Assembly: GCF_042242105.1 (NCBI RefSeq)
Contig: NC_092032.1
Coordinates: 19,981,415-20,045,414, forward strand
From: Pempheris klunzingeri
Lineage: Eukaryota; Chordata; Actinopteri; Acropomatiformes; Pempheridae
DNA: 64,000 bases
Reading direction: 5' to 3'
Position numbers and translations under genes: made by a program. A model generated the notes under the pieces. It worked only from the letters and a program-made list of their open reading frames with translations, was not told the DNA's origin and did no database searches. Positions 1 through 17,147 of this stretch are shown piece by piece (the first letter of the stretch is position 1; the number at the start of each line of letters is the position of its first letter).

Positions 1-3437
<3,437 letters not shown>

Positions 3438-3923
3438 GGCTAGCACTCGGTCTGGAGCCCGGGGCTCACCTGGAGCAACAGGTAAAGAGGGGAAGGGGAT
3501 TTTAAATGAAAGGTGAGGGTCAAACATGAATCTCATCCTTGCATTTTCCCAGGTTTTCTTTGTTTTGTGTACAAAAATGACCTAGAGCTGTCAAATAAGT
3601 ATAGTGGATGGAAAGAAACTACAGTACAAGGACCTGAAGGGTGTCCTGTAGTTGTGAACGCACTGCCACCACAGGTGACTGCACCCTCTTATCTGTCATC
3701 AAACACACTCTTCGCGTCTTTCCGATGGATTTCTTCCCTCTTTTAATCTCCTCTTGTGTCCTTCAGCCCTTTTCTCATCACAACCTGCTGCTCTTCCATT
3801 CATCTCTGTCCTCGCTGCCTCACACCGCGTCAGACACTAATCCAAACAGCAGGATTAGCAGGGGAGAAGCACAGGAAGCAGCGGCCTTTTTTAAACACAT
3901 TCCTCAACATAAGTGTGTGTGGA

Positions 3924-3958
3924 GGGAGAGGGAGGGAGGGAGGGAGGGAGGGAGGGAG
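3924..3958. repeat. (GGGA)n simple repeat
   Basis: This is a run of GGGA/GGAG units about 35 bp long. No function is implied. Confidence 0.85.
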
Positions 3959-6867
3959 TGCTGTTCGTGAATGAAGTGGATTGACTGGAGGGATTTTCAC
4001 ATAAACTGACCCAGAAACATGAATGAGTGTGCGTGGGTGACACCGAGAGAGAGACAATGATGGTTACAAGTGGATGTTTGCTCCCAAACTCACACTGAAA
4101 AGGTCCCAAATTATGCTTTTATACACTTTATAATCATCGTCAACATAAATACCACATTTCCTCAAATACTGCAGAGAGGACCAGGCCTTCATTTGAGGCC
4201 GGCTCGTCTTTATCTCTCAAAACCCGGAGCCTAAAGGAGACCTGAACCTGACCAGGGAGTTCTGGTGTCTAACAAAGACTGTTTCAGAACTTCACAGGAA
4301 GGTCGAGTCGAGTGACCCAGTCCCATAAATTAACACGATGCCAAACCACCGCAGGACAGACGCTTTCCTAACCTCAGACGTCCTACGTATCCATCCACCA
4401 TCAACAGGAAAGCTAGTGCACGACCTCTCTCTCTAAAACTGATGCTTACAGAATAAAAGGAGACCTGGTACAGGAACTCAAGCTGGCATTGTTATAAAGC
4501 ACTTTTAATAAATATCATGCACATGGATTAGACATTTATCCCACTATCATCATTAAGCATTAATTAGCCTCTCAGCACGGGTGGCATGTCCCATACATGG
4601 CATGTTTCTCAACACAAATTAGATGCAAATGCAGCAAAGTTTATCGTGCCATCGTGACGCTGCAAACACATGTGGTCGCACAGAAAGCAGCACAAAGCCG
4701 ACAGTATGCAAACCATCCTCAGCATCAACAAACTGTGTCTCTGTTTGTATTCTCTGTGTTCCTCTTCTGTGGAAAGTGTGCGAGAGTTTGGATATCAAAG
4801 AAAAATGGGAACCGGAGTCGAACACCACAAGTCCAGACTAAAGCTGGGACGCTAACATGCAGAGATGCCCATGGAATGAAATGAAATGAATGAACTGGAA
4901 AAGAGAGTCCAGATGAGACATTTGAGGAGTCCTCTGGTCCAGATGTGGAGCTACTCTTGGATCCATCTTGCTCTGTGTTAGTGAAATGACCAGATTTAGA
5001 AGCTGACATCCAGATATTATTATTAAGATAGATAGAAATATGAATGTAAACGATATTACTGATGACAGTTACAATTAAAAACAGATCATATAACAATATT
5101 CAACTGATGTGATCTCAGAGACTTTCTGTTTAATATGCATACATATAAATAGGATGTGTTTATTAATAAACACAAGGTATTTGACTGACATCGTGTGTTT
5201 TCGTCACATATTATCCCTAAAAACCCTGCAGGTGCACGGTTTCAGTAAACTGTGGTGACGTGGACAGGCTGCAGAATCGGTGTGAGACCGTGGGAAGAGT
5301 TCACACCTTCGTCATTCCAAGGCTGGATCGGACGAACGCCAGACAGGAAAGAGTTAAGAGCACATTCTCACAAGGCCAAGCAGGCAAACATCAACTGATA
5401 AAGCACATAAAACATGTTCATAACATCTATTTTTACTTGAATTCTTTGAGTGTGCTGATAAAACCTTCTGGTATTGGATTACTGCTTATTATTAATGTTG
5501 TGTTGTTGTATCACTTATTCAGCTGTGGAGATATGGAGTCAGGTGATGTGCTGATGTCCTTTATGTTCTGACGACATGTTGGACATCAAAAAAGTCCAGC
5601 AGAGACACAGAAATGTGTGTGAAAGAGCGTCTAAGGTGTGTCTGCCGTCTAACAATAGCTGCTGGGGGAACCGGTGATGCAGGGAGTTCAAGAAATAACT
5701 GAAAACCAGCAGGAATGAAAGTAAAAGGAGGGACGGACATGAAGGATCAGCCAAAGAGAAGAAACCTGAGATTCTAGCCGTACAGATTCAAAGAAGACTG
5801 TGTCTTTTGTTGTCTGATAGGGAGCTGAATGTTATCAGCGCTAAAGATCACACTAACACGAACCTGAGCCTCTTCTGCACACCTGAACTAGATCTGAAGA
5901 CAAGATTTAAAGAGCTGAAACTGAGAATGAGACATCGTGCAGACTTGGTTATTAATAATTTTAACCTTAATTATACGGAGAAAGGATGATCTGCAGTTAC
6001 AGTTTTGCTCCACAGAAAACATTCAACTTGTCGGCTGACTCGTCTTCTTTTGCTGCCTTTAGTGTTTTCCTTTGCAGAGAATATAAATGAATCAACAACA
6101 GACTTACCAGTGTTCTTTCTAGTGTTGAAATACACTTTAAAAATGTGTGTTTTCATGCAAGAATAAGTTTTTCTTCACCAAACTTTGCCGCCTTTTCTCA
6201 TTAATCCGTTTCCTCTTGGCTCTACCAGTGTGTGAAAACTTCACAGGGTCAGAAAACACATTAGCAAGCAGCAGCACACACACACACACACGGCATCAAG
6301 TTCTGTTTGTGTTCACCAGGTGAATGTAGGTGAAATATTCACTCTGGTTTGGTCACCACCATCTCCTGGGAAAAATAATCTGGCTCTGACCTCTTTAACA
6401 TCACAGAGACATTCAGTTCAGTTAATATTTTGGGATAAATCCTCAGTATTGAATGTAGAAGCGCTTGTTGCTTATCTGCCTCTTCCATTTCTAACAAACA
6501 GACATGTTTTTAATATCTTTTCTCTCATATTCCGTATTGTAAACATCTTTATTTTATATTTTCATACTTTATATCTATGTTTCTCGATAATGCACCACTA
6601 TACCAGCAACGTGAACGCTTACTTGGCAATAAACCGGAGTTTGATTCTAATCTAAAGAGGAAATTGAGCTTGAAGGTTCATTGTTGACCTTGGAAATGTG
6701 GAGTATATATTTTAAGATGATTGATGCAGCCAGCGGTTGTTGCTGTGGTGTCTGTGTCTGTGCATTACGCTCAGCCCAGTCTGCACTCACATTAATTGGG
6801 TACAGTGTGAACCGTCAATACCCCCCCTCTGCATCACTCTCCAGCCAGGTGGCAGGCTGTTGAGCCC

Positions 6868-6884
6868 TCACACACACACACACA

Positions 6885-6937
<53 letters not shown>
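6868..6937. repeat. (CA)n microsatellite
   Basis: This is an almost pure CA dinucleotide tract of about 70 bp with one CTCA interruption. Confidence 0.95.
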
Positions 6938-6941
<4 letters not shown>

Positions 6942-7570
6942 AATACCAATGCACAAAAAACAAAACCCTTTCTTCCTCTTTTCTTTAACTTCTCATTTTC
7001 TCCTCCTCGCAATCATCGACAGCCTCGACACTTGAAATCACTTAGCAGACATTTGGTGGCTCCTCCGTCGTAGATTAGATCAAATAACCTCCAGAGCCGA
7101 CGCTCGTTTGGTCGCCCATGTTCAGCGACAAACGACTAAAGGGAGCCGACTCAGACGGGTCGCAGTGACAGCAGACTCCACTCATCCACAGCATCTCATC
7201 GCGCTCATTCCAAGACAATGCAGGAACATGAAGGGGGCAGTGGTGTAACCCAGGGCGACCACCTCACCACCAAATGTCTTTACAATGAAGACCAATGCAC
7301 CAAAAACACAAGACCAATAGAATATGTGACACATAAGAAACAGAAAACATGCAAACTGTGTGCAGGAAAGACTTCCTAAATTCTTCTGTGGAGCATTTTT
7401 GCATCTTTAATCTGTCACTCAGCTCCTTTTAGATTCCGAAAAAACACCAAAAAAAAGGGGGTAAATTCTCTCCTCCTGCCCTCATGTTCCCATGCAGTAA
7501 CAGGAAGACGTCACTATTTAGGTTTTCCAGCCACTTATGAAACAACATAAGCTATTTTGAAGGCGTCGCA

Positions 7571-8178
7571 TTGGACTCTGAGAACCTGTGATGACATTTG
7601 TTGTTATTTTTGATATTTTAGAGAAGAGTTTGGCTGATAAAACAGAGATATATTGATATGTCCCATTCAGAAACACTTCTTTTTGAGTGAAAGCCTTGAT
7701 CCTTATTACATTCACATAATAATAATAATAATAATAATAATACTATTGGCCAGCGTATCCTTATTGATTTGTCCTCAAAAACACCCTTTAAAAAAGAAGC
7801 AGTAAGAAGATATTTGGACTCTGAGAACCTGTGATGACGTTTGGTGTTATTTCTGATATTTTAGAGAAGAGTTTGGTTGATAAAACGGACGATATTAATC
7901 AATATTTCCCCTTCAGAAAAGCAGTGGGTCAGTGTGAGACACAGCTTTAAACACTGTTATCGAATGGTGGTTTTTCAGTGAAAGCCTCGATCCTTATTAA
8001 AAATGTTTGTTGAAATAAAATAATAATAATAACAATAATAGAAATAATGATTATAATAATAATACATAAATTAATAAAAATAAAAACAATTAAAAATAAA
8101 TAATAAAAATAAACATAAATAAAAATAAATAATATAAAATAACAACAATAATAATTAAAAAATAAATAATATAAAACA

Positions 8179-8212
<34 letters not shown>

Positions 8213-8230
8213 GCCAGTGTGTCCTTATTA
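7571..8230. repeat. tandem duplication with AAT microsatellites
   Basis: The block starting TTGGACTCTGAGAACCTGTG at 7571 recurs at 7814 (offset 243 bp), and traces of a third copy are at about 8240-8290 (GGCGTTTGTTGTTATTGTTG). Each copy is followed by an (AAT)n-rich stretch (7717-7741, 8018-8212) and then by GCCAG-GT-TCCTTATT-ATTTG. The copies differ by substitutions and by the length of the AT-rich part. Confidence 0.8.
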
Positions 8231-8359
8231 ATTTGAGAATGAGAATCTTTATGATGGCGTTTGTTGTTATTGTTGATATTTTTCTGTCTAATCAGAGAAC
8301 TTAACTGCTTGATTAATAACTGAAATAATTATTTTTTGTATTGACATTTGGCAGCACAA

Positions 8360-8360
8360 T

Positions 8361-8399
<39 letters not shown>
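8360..8399. repeat. (CA)n microsatellite
   Basis: This is a pure CA run of about 40 bp. Confidence 0.95.
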
Positions 8400-8400
<1 letters not shown>

Positions 8401-8693
8401 CCTAGAAACTGGAAACCGCCAACAAGCTGGAGAACACTGTATTATACAATAGCAGGAGGAGCATGGATTTCTTCATTTAAAACAGCAGCTCTACAGCGTC
8501 GACATCCACTGACCTGAGCACAAAGAGGCTGAGGGAAGCCCTTCATCACCACCATCATCATCATCATCATCATCACGTCTTCACTTCATCAAAGTGTCTC
8601 CTCTTCGTCAGAGAGCAAACTCACTCAAAAACCAAACAGGAAGCCACCACTCTCCTCTCCTCTCCTCTGCAGCGCCTTTTCTCTGCCACCTCA

Positions 8694-8786
8694 CACACAC
8701 ACTCACACACACACACACCCCTTCTCTGGAACACACACACTCTCACTCACTCACACACACACTCACTCACACACACACACACACAC
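8694..8786. repeat. CA/CTCA-rich compound microsatellite
   Basis: CA dinucleotide blocks alternate with CTCA units over about 90 bp. It abuts the GC-richer block at 8800-8960. Confidence 0.9.
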
Positions 8787-8799
8787 TTTCACAGAGCCC

Positions 8800-8960
8800 T
8801 GACAGACAGCGTGGGGGGTCGAGAGCAGAGTGCAGCAGAGTCACAGACTGACGGGATGAAGATTCAGCCGGGCGGGACGCAGCGGGGAGGGAGGAGACGC
8901 AATTGGTCGGGGGGGGGGGGGGGCAGCCAATGAGAAGCAAGGTGAGGGGGGTGTCCCGGC
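8800..8960 (-). promoter_or_regulatory. possible small promoter-like GC block
   Basis: This is a local GC- and CpG-richer patch. Two CCAAT motifs (in ACCAATTG on the minus strand at ~8900-8907 and CAGCCAATGA on the plus strand at ~8924-8933), a CCCGCCC GC box on the minus strand and a poly-G run at about 8910-8923 are visible. It could be an alternative pld1 promoter. No exon or start site can be fixed from the sequence, so this is a weak inference. Confidence 0.25.
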
Positions 8961-10028
8961 TGAGGCACACCTGTCCGTGTTAAAGGGACTTTGCACCATT
9001 TCAAGAAACTTCAGCCAACTTTTTTGATACAATCTCAACTTTCAGTTAATAATTTTTCAAGGAAGGAAACCAAACGTTCCCTGTGGAGGCTGAAATGTGG
9101 GGATCTGCAGCTGTTCTTTGTCTCCTGTGACACTAAAACTGAATATATTTAAGGTCTGAAGCAGAAATTTGAAGAAATGACTGCAGCCTCTATGAAAATG
9201 CACGTGTATTTTTCACTATTTCCTGAAATTTTAAGGACAAATCAATCAATAGAAAGATCCTCAGACACATGAACACTTCAACACAACACCGTAAAGTTTA
9301 GGCTCGAACTAGTCTTAGTAGTCTAAACTTAATTGTGGGATATGAGCTTATTTGTAAGACTGATTCATGTCCGCATGAAAGCTGCTATTTAGCTTAGCTT
9401 AGCTTAGCATTATTTTTCGATTAATCAATTAATGCCTTCACAATTTAGCAACAACATTCAAGCTGAAACTAGAAAATGTTTTGCATTTTTATTCAAACGT
9501 AGTATAGTATATTTCCAATAAGTGGATCTTTACAAAAACAAAAGCAAAAAAGTATAAAATATATAAATGATAATTAAACATTATTAAGTGAAAGTAATCA
9601 CTTAGTCTAGAAATAACAATTAGTTGTTCTATTTAAGACCAAGTTCATCTAATTCAGGAGGCTTGGAGCGTATCTGCTGCAGTATTTGGTCGCCAGTAGA
9701 GGCCACAGATAAAATAAATAAATTCCTCTGAGAACATTCATGAGGGTAAAAAGGCCACAAACCGCCCTGCGGATGTGGAAGTGTGAGAAGAAACACAACA
9801 ATGGGTTTTTATGATAACAGAATCAAGTTCATGACACACGCCTGCACAGGAGGAGTCATTGTCAGGGTCAATGTTAGTGTTATCGTTATGCTATGCTATG
9901 CTATGCTATGCTACGCTACGCTATAAACAGGGTGAACCAGACTGAATTTCATAGACTGGCGTGACTCATTGTTGACATTCCAGAGAAGGACCAAAGCATT
10001 CAGACTCCCACCTACATGTGAGCGCTGA

Positions 10029-10041
10029 ACACACACACACT

Positions 10042-10072
<31 letters not shown>
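10029..10072. repeat. (CA)n microsatellite
   Basis: This is a CA run of about 44 bp with a TACA interruption. Confidence 0.9.
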
Positions 10073-10076
<4 letters not shown>

Positions 10077-13000
10077 GCATACATGCACAGAAAGCTTTCA
10101 CAAGACTAGCTGAGGTTTGGGGGGGGGGGTGGGGGTGGCAACGATTATGCTTAAAGTCGTATGAAGCAGGAGGATCTCGGCTTAAATTGCAACATTTCTC
10201 TATGGAGTCTGGTAGGTGTCACGAGGGGGAGAAGTTCCTGCCCTCAAACTGCAAACCATCTCTTAAAAATTCTTCATTTATGCATTTACTATAGTTATTT
10301 CCTCTCTTCACTTCAGTATTTCATTCTCTCAAATCAATGATTGATAATTAAAAGAGAACACGGAGCCGTGTTAAGCATCCATGTAGTCATTTTAGGTCCA
10401 CAGGGGGAAAGAAGAGCGACTGATGAGTTCACACAATAAACTCAAGGGGACAAATTAATTAATCCCAATTAAATTAAACCTCTGACCTGATGATGGCGCT
10501 AGATGACAAGTTAACCCTCATGGGACGCATTTCAGTACCAAACACGTTACTTATATTAATGAAATGTTCCCTCAGAGGTGCCTCACAAGCTGCACACCAG
10601 AGGAAAGAGAAGATTCACAGAACCGTGCGAAATACTTCATAACCTTCTGGGCGAACATCCAGCTTCTTCAAACATGGACGTTATAGAGGTCAACGGGGTC
10701 GTGCTGAGTGTTTAAACACAAACTGCTGAATAACTCCTGCTCCTGCTCAGTGCTGTGCATCAGCTCCTCTTTGTAAGGCTGCTCATCATCTGCGCTATTC
10801 ATTTTAACTGTCTGATTGTTCCTGGCTGATGTTACAGAGAGCAGCTGTTGTCCTCTGCTTTACTTTGTCCATTAAGGCGGCAAAAACACTGATTCATGAC
10901 TTAAACAGCCTGAAAGTCACTGACGTTGGTCGCCGACAGGTGAGCGATCAGAACACACTGTGACACTGTCACCTGGTGGTCGGCTCCACCAACTGCATGA
11001 AACATTTACTGTCTAATCTCACACGTTATGATGCACATAATCCAAGTGATGGAAGAAATACTGAACGCTCCATTACAGCACAGCTCCTCCGTTGTCCAAC
11101 AACTTCAGTATGTGATAGTAAGTGTGATAGACAACACTGACATGACGGAGGCCCTGCAGTGGATCCTTATTTTATTTTTAGTGCAATAAAGGGAATAATA
11201 AATCTAACTAAGGGAAGAAGAAAACTTCCTTTATCAAAAACATAAAAACGCACAACCTTCCCTTTTTCCAAACTATGGGGTCAGACAGACGTCAGCAAGG
11301 TGAGAAAATATGTTCTTTTTCTGTTTTCCAGGTGACGTACATGAAGCCTAAAGGGCCAACAAAGACAGAAAGAGATCTCAAACAGTTAAAGAAGGTATTC
11401 AGAGCAGAGAGCACGTCTGCCGCTGGATTACAACCCTGTATTTCCAGTTTTGGAGGTTCTTCATACTTGACAGAAGGAGTAGAAACTGTAGGAAGTATTG
11501 ATCTACAACAGACTGAAAATAGACTTTAATGACCTGTTGACAATAATCATCATGTTTTTTTTTACTATGAGTTTTCACATAAGCCATTCCAGGTTTCCAC
11601 TAAACACTCTCGTCTATTTTTATGTCTCTTTTTTATGTTTATCTGTGAAAAATAACGACTGAATAAGAAACCTGAAACACTGAAGAATTATTATTTGAGG
11701 CTAACATCCCTTTTATCTCATGCTGACATTCTCTCTGATACACACACATACAATTACTTTTGGGTATTTATATAAACTTACATTTATTTCCTGGAGACTT
11801 TACCGTAAGCGTACCCACTGCCTGCCTAAACCTAACCCAAACCTCACCACTGACCCAAAAAGCGGTAGTTTAACAACTGGAGACTCGGCTTTTGTCCCAA
11901 AACTGCACAAGCCGCCCTCAATCAACCGGTCTTTCACTCTTACATGGTCTTATCATCAAAATCCCATCCTAAGCTCCATCATATTAGCGGGAGGATAATC
12001 CTCCAGGCTAAAATGACCGTGTTTTTCGTAATGGATGAAGCGGTGAAGTCGGCTCTCTTCACCTGCACAAAACGCACCCCGGAACGAAAGCTAGCAGCTT
12101 TGCTTTTCCTGCTCGGAAAACTGTTAGTTTGTACAACCTGCACAATCACAGTAATTCACTATGATGCTAAATGGTCAAATGTAATTAAAACCTACTGAAA
12201 AAAGGTTAGAAAAAGGTTAGTCAAACCAGCAGCGGACGGCGACGCCCTTATCTTATGTCATGTGATGTGTTTTTAGGAGTTCTGTGAGCAACAAGCCACT
12301 TTCTCATCTGAATTTCTGCACTTATGTCTTGTAAAACATATTAAATCCTACTTTTTAAAAAAAAAAAAAACCTGCAAATTGCTCTTTAATCCTGGTGTGT
12401 CCCTGACAGTGACTTAAAGGCGTAGCCATCGATCCTAATCCTTTACACTTTTTGCCACACTCAGCGAATATCTCCTCATGCTGTCCGTTTTGCGTGAGCA
12501 CTGAGAATCCAGCGTCCCTACACAGACCTGCCAACCTGCAACAGGTGGCGCCGTGCTGAAGACGGGAGCAGCTAACGGGAGAAGCTAACGTGCTAATCAG
12601 TGTATTTGTTTTGCTGTTAAGCTCAAATATCAACAATCTTTCTGCAGAATCGCTGACTTCACCTTTCAGTCACACACACACACACACACACACACACATA
12701 AAAACGGTGAACTGATGAAATATTCCCGCCACTACACAGAATCATCTGCAAATCGGTGGGTGGTGGGTGCTAATTTCAAACCCTGGGAAGGAAACACAGA
12801 CTTCATGTTTTTATCTCCAGTGACTCCAGCTGTCAGATAAACATCAGACTCCCCTCAGGATGAACCGCAATAACTTTCACGATCCTCTAATGTTCCACCA
12901 TCAGGTCAAAATCTGTCTGAAACTTTGATTTATGACCAAAAACCTGCAGAAGTAAAGACTTTCGGCTGTAAATACTGAGGCCACAGTAACGTTTCATTAA

Positions 13001-13752
13001 AATTACAGTAAAACTAGTCCTGGAATTTTAAAAGCAGATGCTAGTTGCAGCCATCACATCTCCACAAACATGATAATAAGGAAAGGTCATTCTGTGTCTC
13101 TTTGCTCCCCTGAAGGAGGCGTGGGGGCTTTTTACTGTACTTGTCTGAGCCCGTTGTCTCATAGTCCGTCCATGTGATGTGACGGAGAGCTTCCTCGCTG
13201 CCGTCTTGTCATTTTTAGCAACACTGGACAGTTCGACGGATCCAGACTGACATCACCCAGAGACATGTGACTGCCAGTTTGCACTGCACTTCCTCTTTTT
13301 GTGCACAGTAACTGTGTGTGACACTGTGTGTGTGTTTAATTTGATGATTGCCGTCTCCTGACTTGCGACAGTGTGACTCAATTCAAATGCTTCCACCAGC
13401 CAAACCAGTGGCACAACAGTGTGTGTGTGCGATCAATTCACTGAGGCATGTCAGGCATCCAGCTGACACACCCGCTTCATCCCTAATCAATATTATAGAA
13501 AGCAACAGGAGGATCGTGGGTGAAGGAAATTCCACAAAAACACACAACTCAATTCACATTTTGTTCCACTAACAGACAGAATTAATGTCACGACGACATC
13601 GACTGGGATAAACTGTCCGGTTTAGAAAGTCAGGAAGAATCCTGATTCTGGACTATTTGAACAGTCTTTAAAATCCAATAGTTTATGAATATTTATATAT
13701 ATTTTCCCTTGTTTTTATCCGAGCAGCAGCTTTATCCAGTTTAAATGAAGTC

Positions 13753-14806
13753 AGGCCTCCCTAAAGACGTGGATCAGGCCCCCTAAAGATGTGGATCAGG
13801 CCTCCCTAAAGACGTGGATCAGGCCTCCTGTAAAGACGTGGATCAGGCCCCCTAAAGATGTGGATCAGGCCTCCCTAAAGACGTGGATCAGGCCCCCTAA
13901 AGACGTGGATCAGGCCCCCTAAAGACGTGGATCAGGTCCCCTAAAGACGTGGATCACGCCTCCCTAAAGATGTGGATCAGGTCTCCCTAAAGACGTGGAT
14001 CAGGCCCCCTAAAGACGTGGATCAGGCCCCCTAAAGACGTGGATCAGGCCTCCTAAAGACGTGGATCAGGCCCCCTAAAGATGTGGATCAGGCCCCCGTA
14101 CAGACGTGGATCAGGTCTCCCTAAAGACGTGGATCAGGCCCCCTAAAGACGTGGATCAGGCCCCCTAAAGATGTGGATCAGGCCCCCGTACAGACGTGGA
14201 TCAGGTCTCCCTAAAGACGTGGATCAGGCCTCCCTAAAGACGTGGATCAGGACCCCTAAAGACGTGGATCAGGCCTCCTGTAAAGACGTGGATCAGGCCC
14301 CCTAAAGATGTGGATCAGGCCTCCCTAAAGACGTGGATCAGGCCCCCTAAAGACGTGGATCAGGCCTCCCTAAAGACGTGGATCAGGCCCCCTAAAGATG
14401 TGGATCAGGCCCCCGTACAGACGTGGATCAGGCCCCCGTACAGACGTGGATCAGGTCTCCCTAAAGATGTGGATCAGGCCCCCTAAAGATGTGGATCAGG
14501 CCCCCTAAAGATGTGGATCAGGCCCCCTAAAGACGTGGATCAGGTCTCCCTAAAGACGTGGAATCAGGTCTCCCTAAAGATGTGGAATCAGGTCTCCCTA
14601 AAGACGTGGAATCAGGTCTCCCTAAAGATGTGGATCAGGCCCCCTAAAGACGTGGATCAGGTCTCCCTAAAGACGTGGAATCAGGTCTCCCTAAAGACGT
14701 GGATCAGGCCCCCTAAAGACGTGGATCAGGCCCCCGTACAGACGTGGATCAGGCCCCCGTACAGACGTGGATCAGGCCCCCTAAAGACGTGGATCAGGCC
14801 TCCAAA
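13753..14806. repeat. minisatellite of ~22-bp units
   Basis: There are about 46 tandem copies of CCTAAAGACGTGGATCAGG plus three or four C/T bases (22-24 bp). Variants include GATGTGG for GACGTGG, CCGTACAGACG for CCTAAAGACG, CTGTAAAGACG and GGAATCAGG. Copies are grouped in a higher order: about 95 bp starting at 13821 recurs exactly at 14271, and the pair at 14093 recurs at 14183. Each unit carries a GATC site, and most carry an ACGT CpG. It is not coding: open frames within it are a by-product of the repeat. Confidence 0.95.
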
Positions 14807-15928
14807 TGCTTCTGGTTGGAAAACACGTCGTTTAGATTTGGCTCCCTTTGTGATGTCATAAGGGACCCTGTGGATCAGGTGACCTCCTCCTTCAGAGGGC
14901 CGTCTGTCCACCTCGCTGTCCGCCATTTTGTTGTTCCCCTCACCAACACCAGCTCCTGGTAACATGAAGATGTGGAGGTCCAGGAGCGTTCAGACGGATT
15001 AAACCTGCTCTGATAAGTCTGAACTCTAAAGTGAGCAGAACACCTTTAAACACCTGCTGCAGCGCTAACGAGCCGTGACCGCGGTCTAAACCTACAGAGT
15101 GAGGGACTCGCTGCCGTCACACTCAGGAAATACTTTGATGGGAATTCATTTTGTCAGTGTGGCCCAGGGAGCCGCATCAGATCCTCTAACACGATGAAGA
15201 TCGATTCTTCTTCTGAGAGCTAATTCAACTCTGCAGGCTGCTGCAGTGAGGATCAAACCTGTGACCTTTATGGTTAAACAATAATCTCGTGTTCCACTGC
15301 GAGAAAAAGGCTTTTAATCGCTTCAGTGCATTTAGGGAAGTTATGGAAAACATTTAAATTACCATCTAACACTGCATTTTGGTGAGCGGATTATTTGGAG
15401 TGCAAACATTTGCTCCCTGCAGAGTTTCCACCTCCCAAACTACCTGTTTCTACGCATCAGCGGAGCTCTCACTGGTTTGTGTCTGCAGCAGCTGTTTAAC
15501 CATTTCCTGCTTCAACAAGGACAAAACTAGCACCAGAAATTAATGAATGGTTTCTCCGGTTCTGGTGGAAAGTCTCCACACACACGCTGTCCACGTTCAT
15601 CTGGATCAGCAGGTGGCTTGAAAAACTAATGAACATTTCTAAACGAAGAGGAACATCTCCCATTCATCTGCCATGTAGTGAAGGACTGAAGGCCCGCCAG
15701 GCTTTCATGTACACCTGTGGAGTGTTTGGCATAGAAACGACGGCGTGAGAAGCTTCTCCAGCTTCAAATGTTGCAGACTTGTTCTTGTTTTATTCGGGGG
15801 TCTGCGTCTGCTGTTGGGTCTTATTGTCAGTCTGTGTGTCTCGTGGCATCTCACTGCTGTCAGAACTGATTAAAGGCTGGACCTCTCCCACCGCACCCAC
15901 TGCCCCTTGAGCTCTGCTTCCACTATCA

Positions 15929-15981
15929 GAGTGTGTGTGTGTGTGTGTGTTCAGTACAAACACACACACACACACACACAC
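15929..15981. repeat. facing (TG)n and (CA)n tracts
   Basis: A (TG)n tract at 15929-15950 is followed, after TTCAGTACAAA, by (CA)n to 15981. The two tracts are complementary and could form a short hairpin. Confidence 0.85.
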
Positions 15982-16055
15982 GCCCACAAAGTCAATTAAG
16001 CACTCCCATGCTCCAGACAGTATTTGCTGGAAGAGCCATTACATGAATATATAAT

Positions 16056-16094
<39 letters not shown>

Positions 16095-17100
16095 CGTCCT
16101 ACCTGTGCACAACAGGCACAACTATCGTTGAGCCAAGCCCATTAGTCAGTCAGTCTCTATGGGAGTGAGCAAGTGAGTCAACTCTGCCCCATTTAATTCA
16201 TGACGATCACACACACACACACACACACACACTGGAAGAGCAGGTCCTTCTAAACACACACCGTCACACACACACATGTGAACACGCCCGTCCACTCACA
16301 GGCAAAACAAATCAGAGAAATAAAGAGCAAAAAAAAGGTAGATCTCCTCCTTTCTTCTTCTTCTTCTTCTCTTTCCTGTGTAGACTTCCTGTCCGCCACA
16401 AACAGCCGTATTACAACAACCCCTTCGTGCCCCCACGCCAGCCATGTCGTTGCCCCACTAGTGTTACAGCTGCGTTGCAACACGACTACAGTGCACTTCC
16501 TGCTGTGAGAAGGTACAAGTGAACGTGGAAACTGAAGGAGGGAGGCCGACTGGGTGCATCTCAGGGAAAAAGAATCACTTGAAATTCTCAGCGCCGGCGA
16601 TGACGCTTCTTTAAAAACCCGCCAAAACGTTCAGCTCCTTAAATCAGTTCAGTTTCTGATTCTGAGGCAAAGTTGGAAGTTTCAGGAACTGTGGCGACAT
16701 GTTTTGTTCAGAGGATGTAGGAGAACGTAACATAAGCCTGCAGTGGTGTTACATCACTACATCACCCAGGAGACTCCAGCGCTTCAACAACAACAACAAA
16801 GCATCAGATGAAAAGTTCGTTAATCATCAGCTAAATCTGCTCATAGTGTCATTTTCAGAGGCAAACAGCAGCCGGTGAACACAGCGGAGCATTTAGCAGC
16901 TATGAGCCGGATGTTTCCCGCAGGAGGAGGTGGAGACCAAAAACGGAGACACAAACACGACGCCACGTGACGGTTTGTGTTTCTCCAGAACTACTGGATG
17001 TGTAAAGAAACAACTGTTTGCCAACAAGTTCACCATATAATCCGATAAAGGGATGATCCGCCCCCCAAGTGGCCAAATAAACCAGGTCTGTCAGGTTTAA

Positions 17101-17102
<2 letters not shown>

Positions 17103-17146
<44 letters not shown>
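17103..17146. repeat. (TG)n microsatellite
   Basis: This is a pure TG run of about 44 bp. Confidence 0.95.

Positions 17147-17147
<1 letters not shown>

Larger units (their letters stand above)
3470..8790. other. non-coding stretch, probable pld1 5' intron
   Basis: No coding exon was recognised. It holds a GGGA tract (3924-3958), a (CA)n tract at 6271-6291, another at 6868-6937, a locally duplicated AT-rich block (7571-8230), (CA)n at 8360-8399, a short CAT run near 8550-8575 and CA/CTCA-rich sequence at 8694-8786. It lies directly upstream of the first coding pld1 exon, so if the true first exon is further right it is intronic. Confidence 0.5.

Noticed and set aside
13753-14806. CRISPR array
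   Set aside because: Units are contiguous with no unique spacers, and the genome is a vertebrate's.
14511-14861. 116-codon open frame in the minisatellite
   Set aside because: The frame exists only because the ~22-bp units happen to lack stops in this part; the peptide is a frame-drifting repeat with no known domain.
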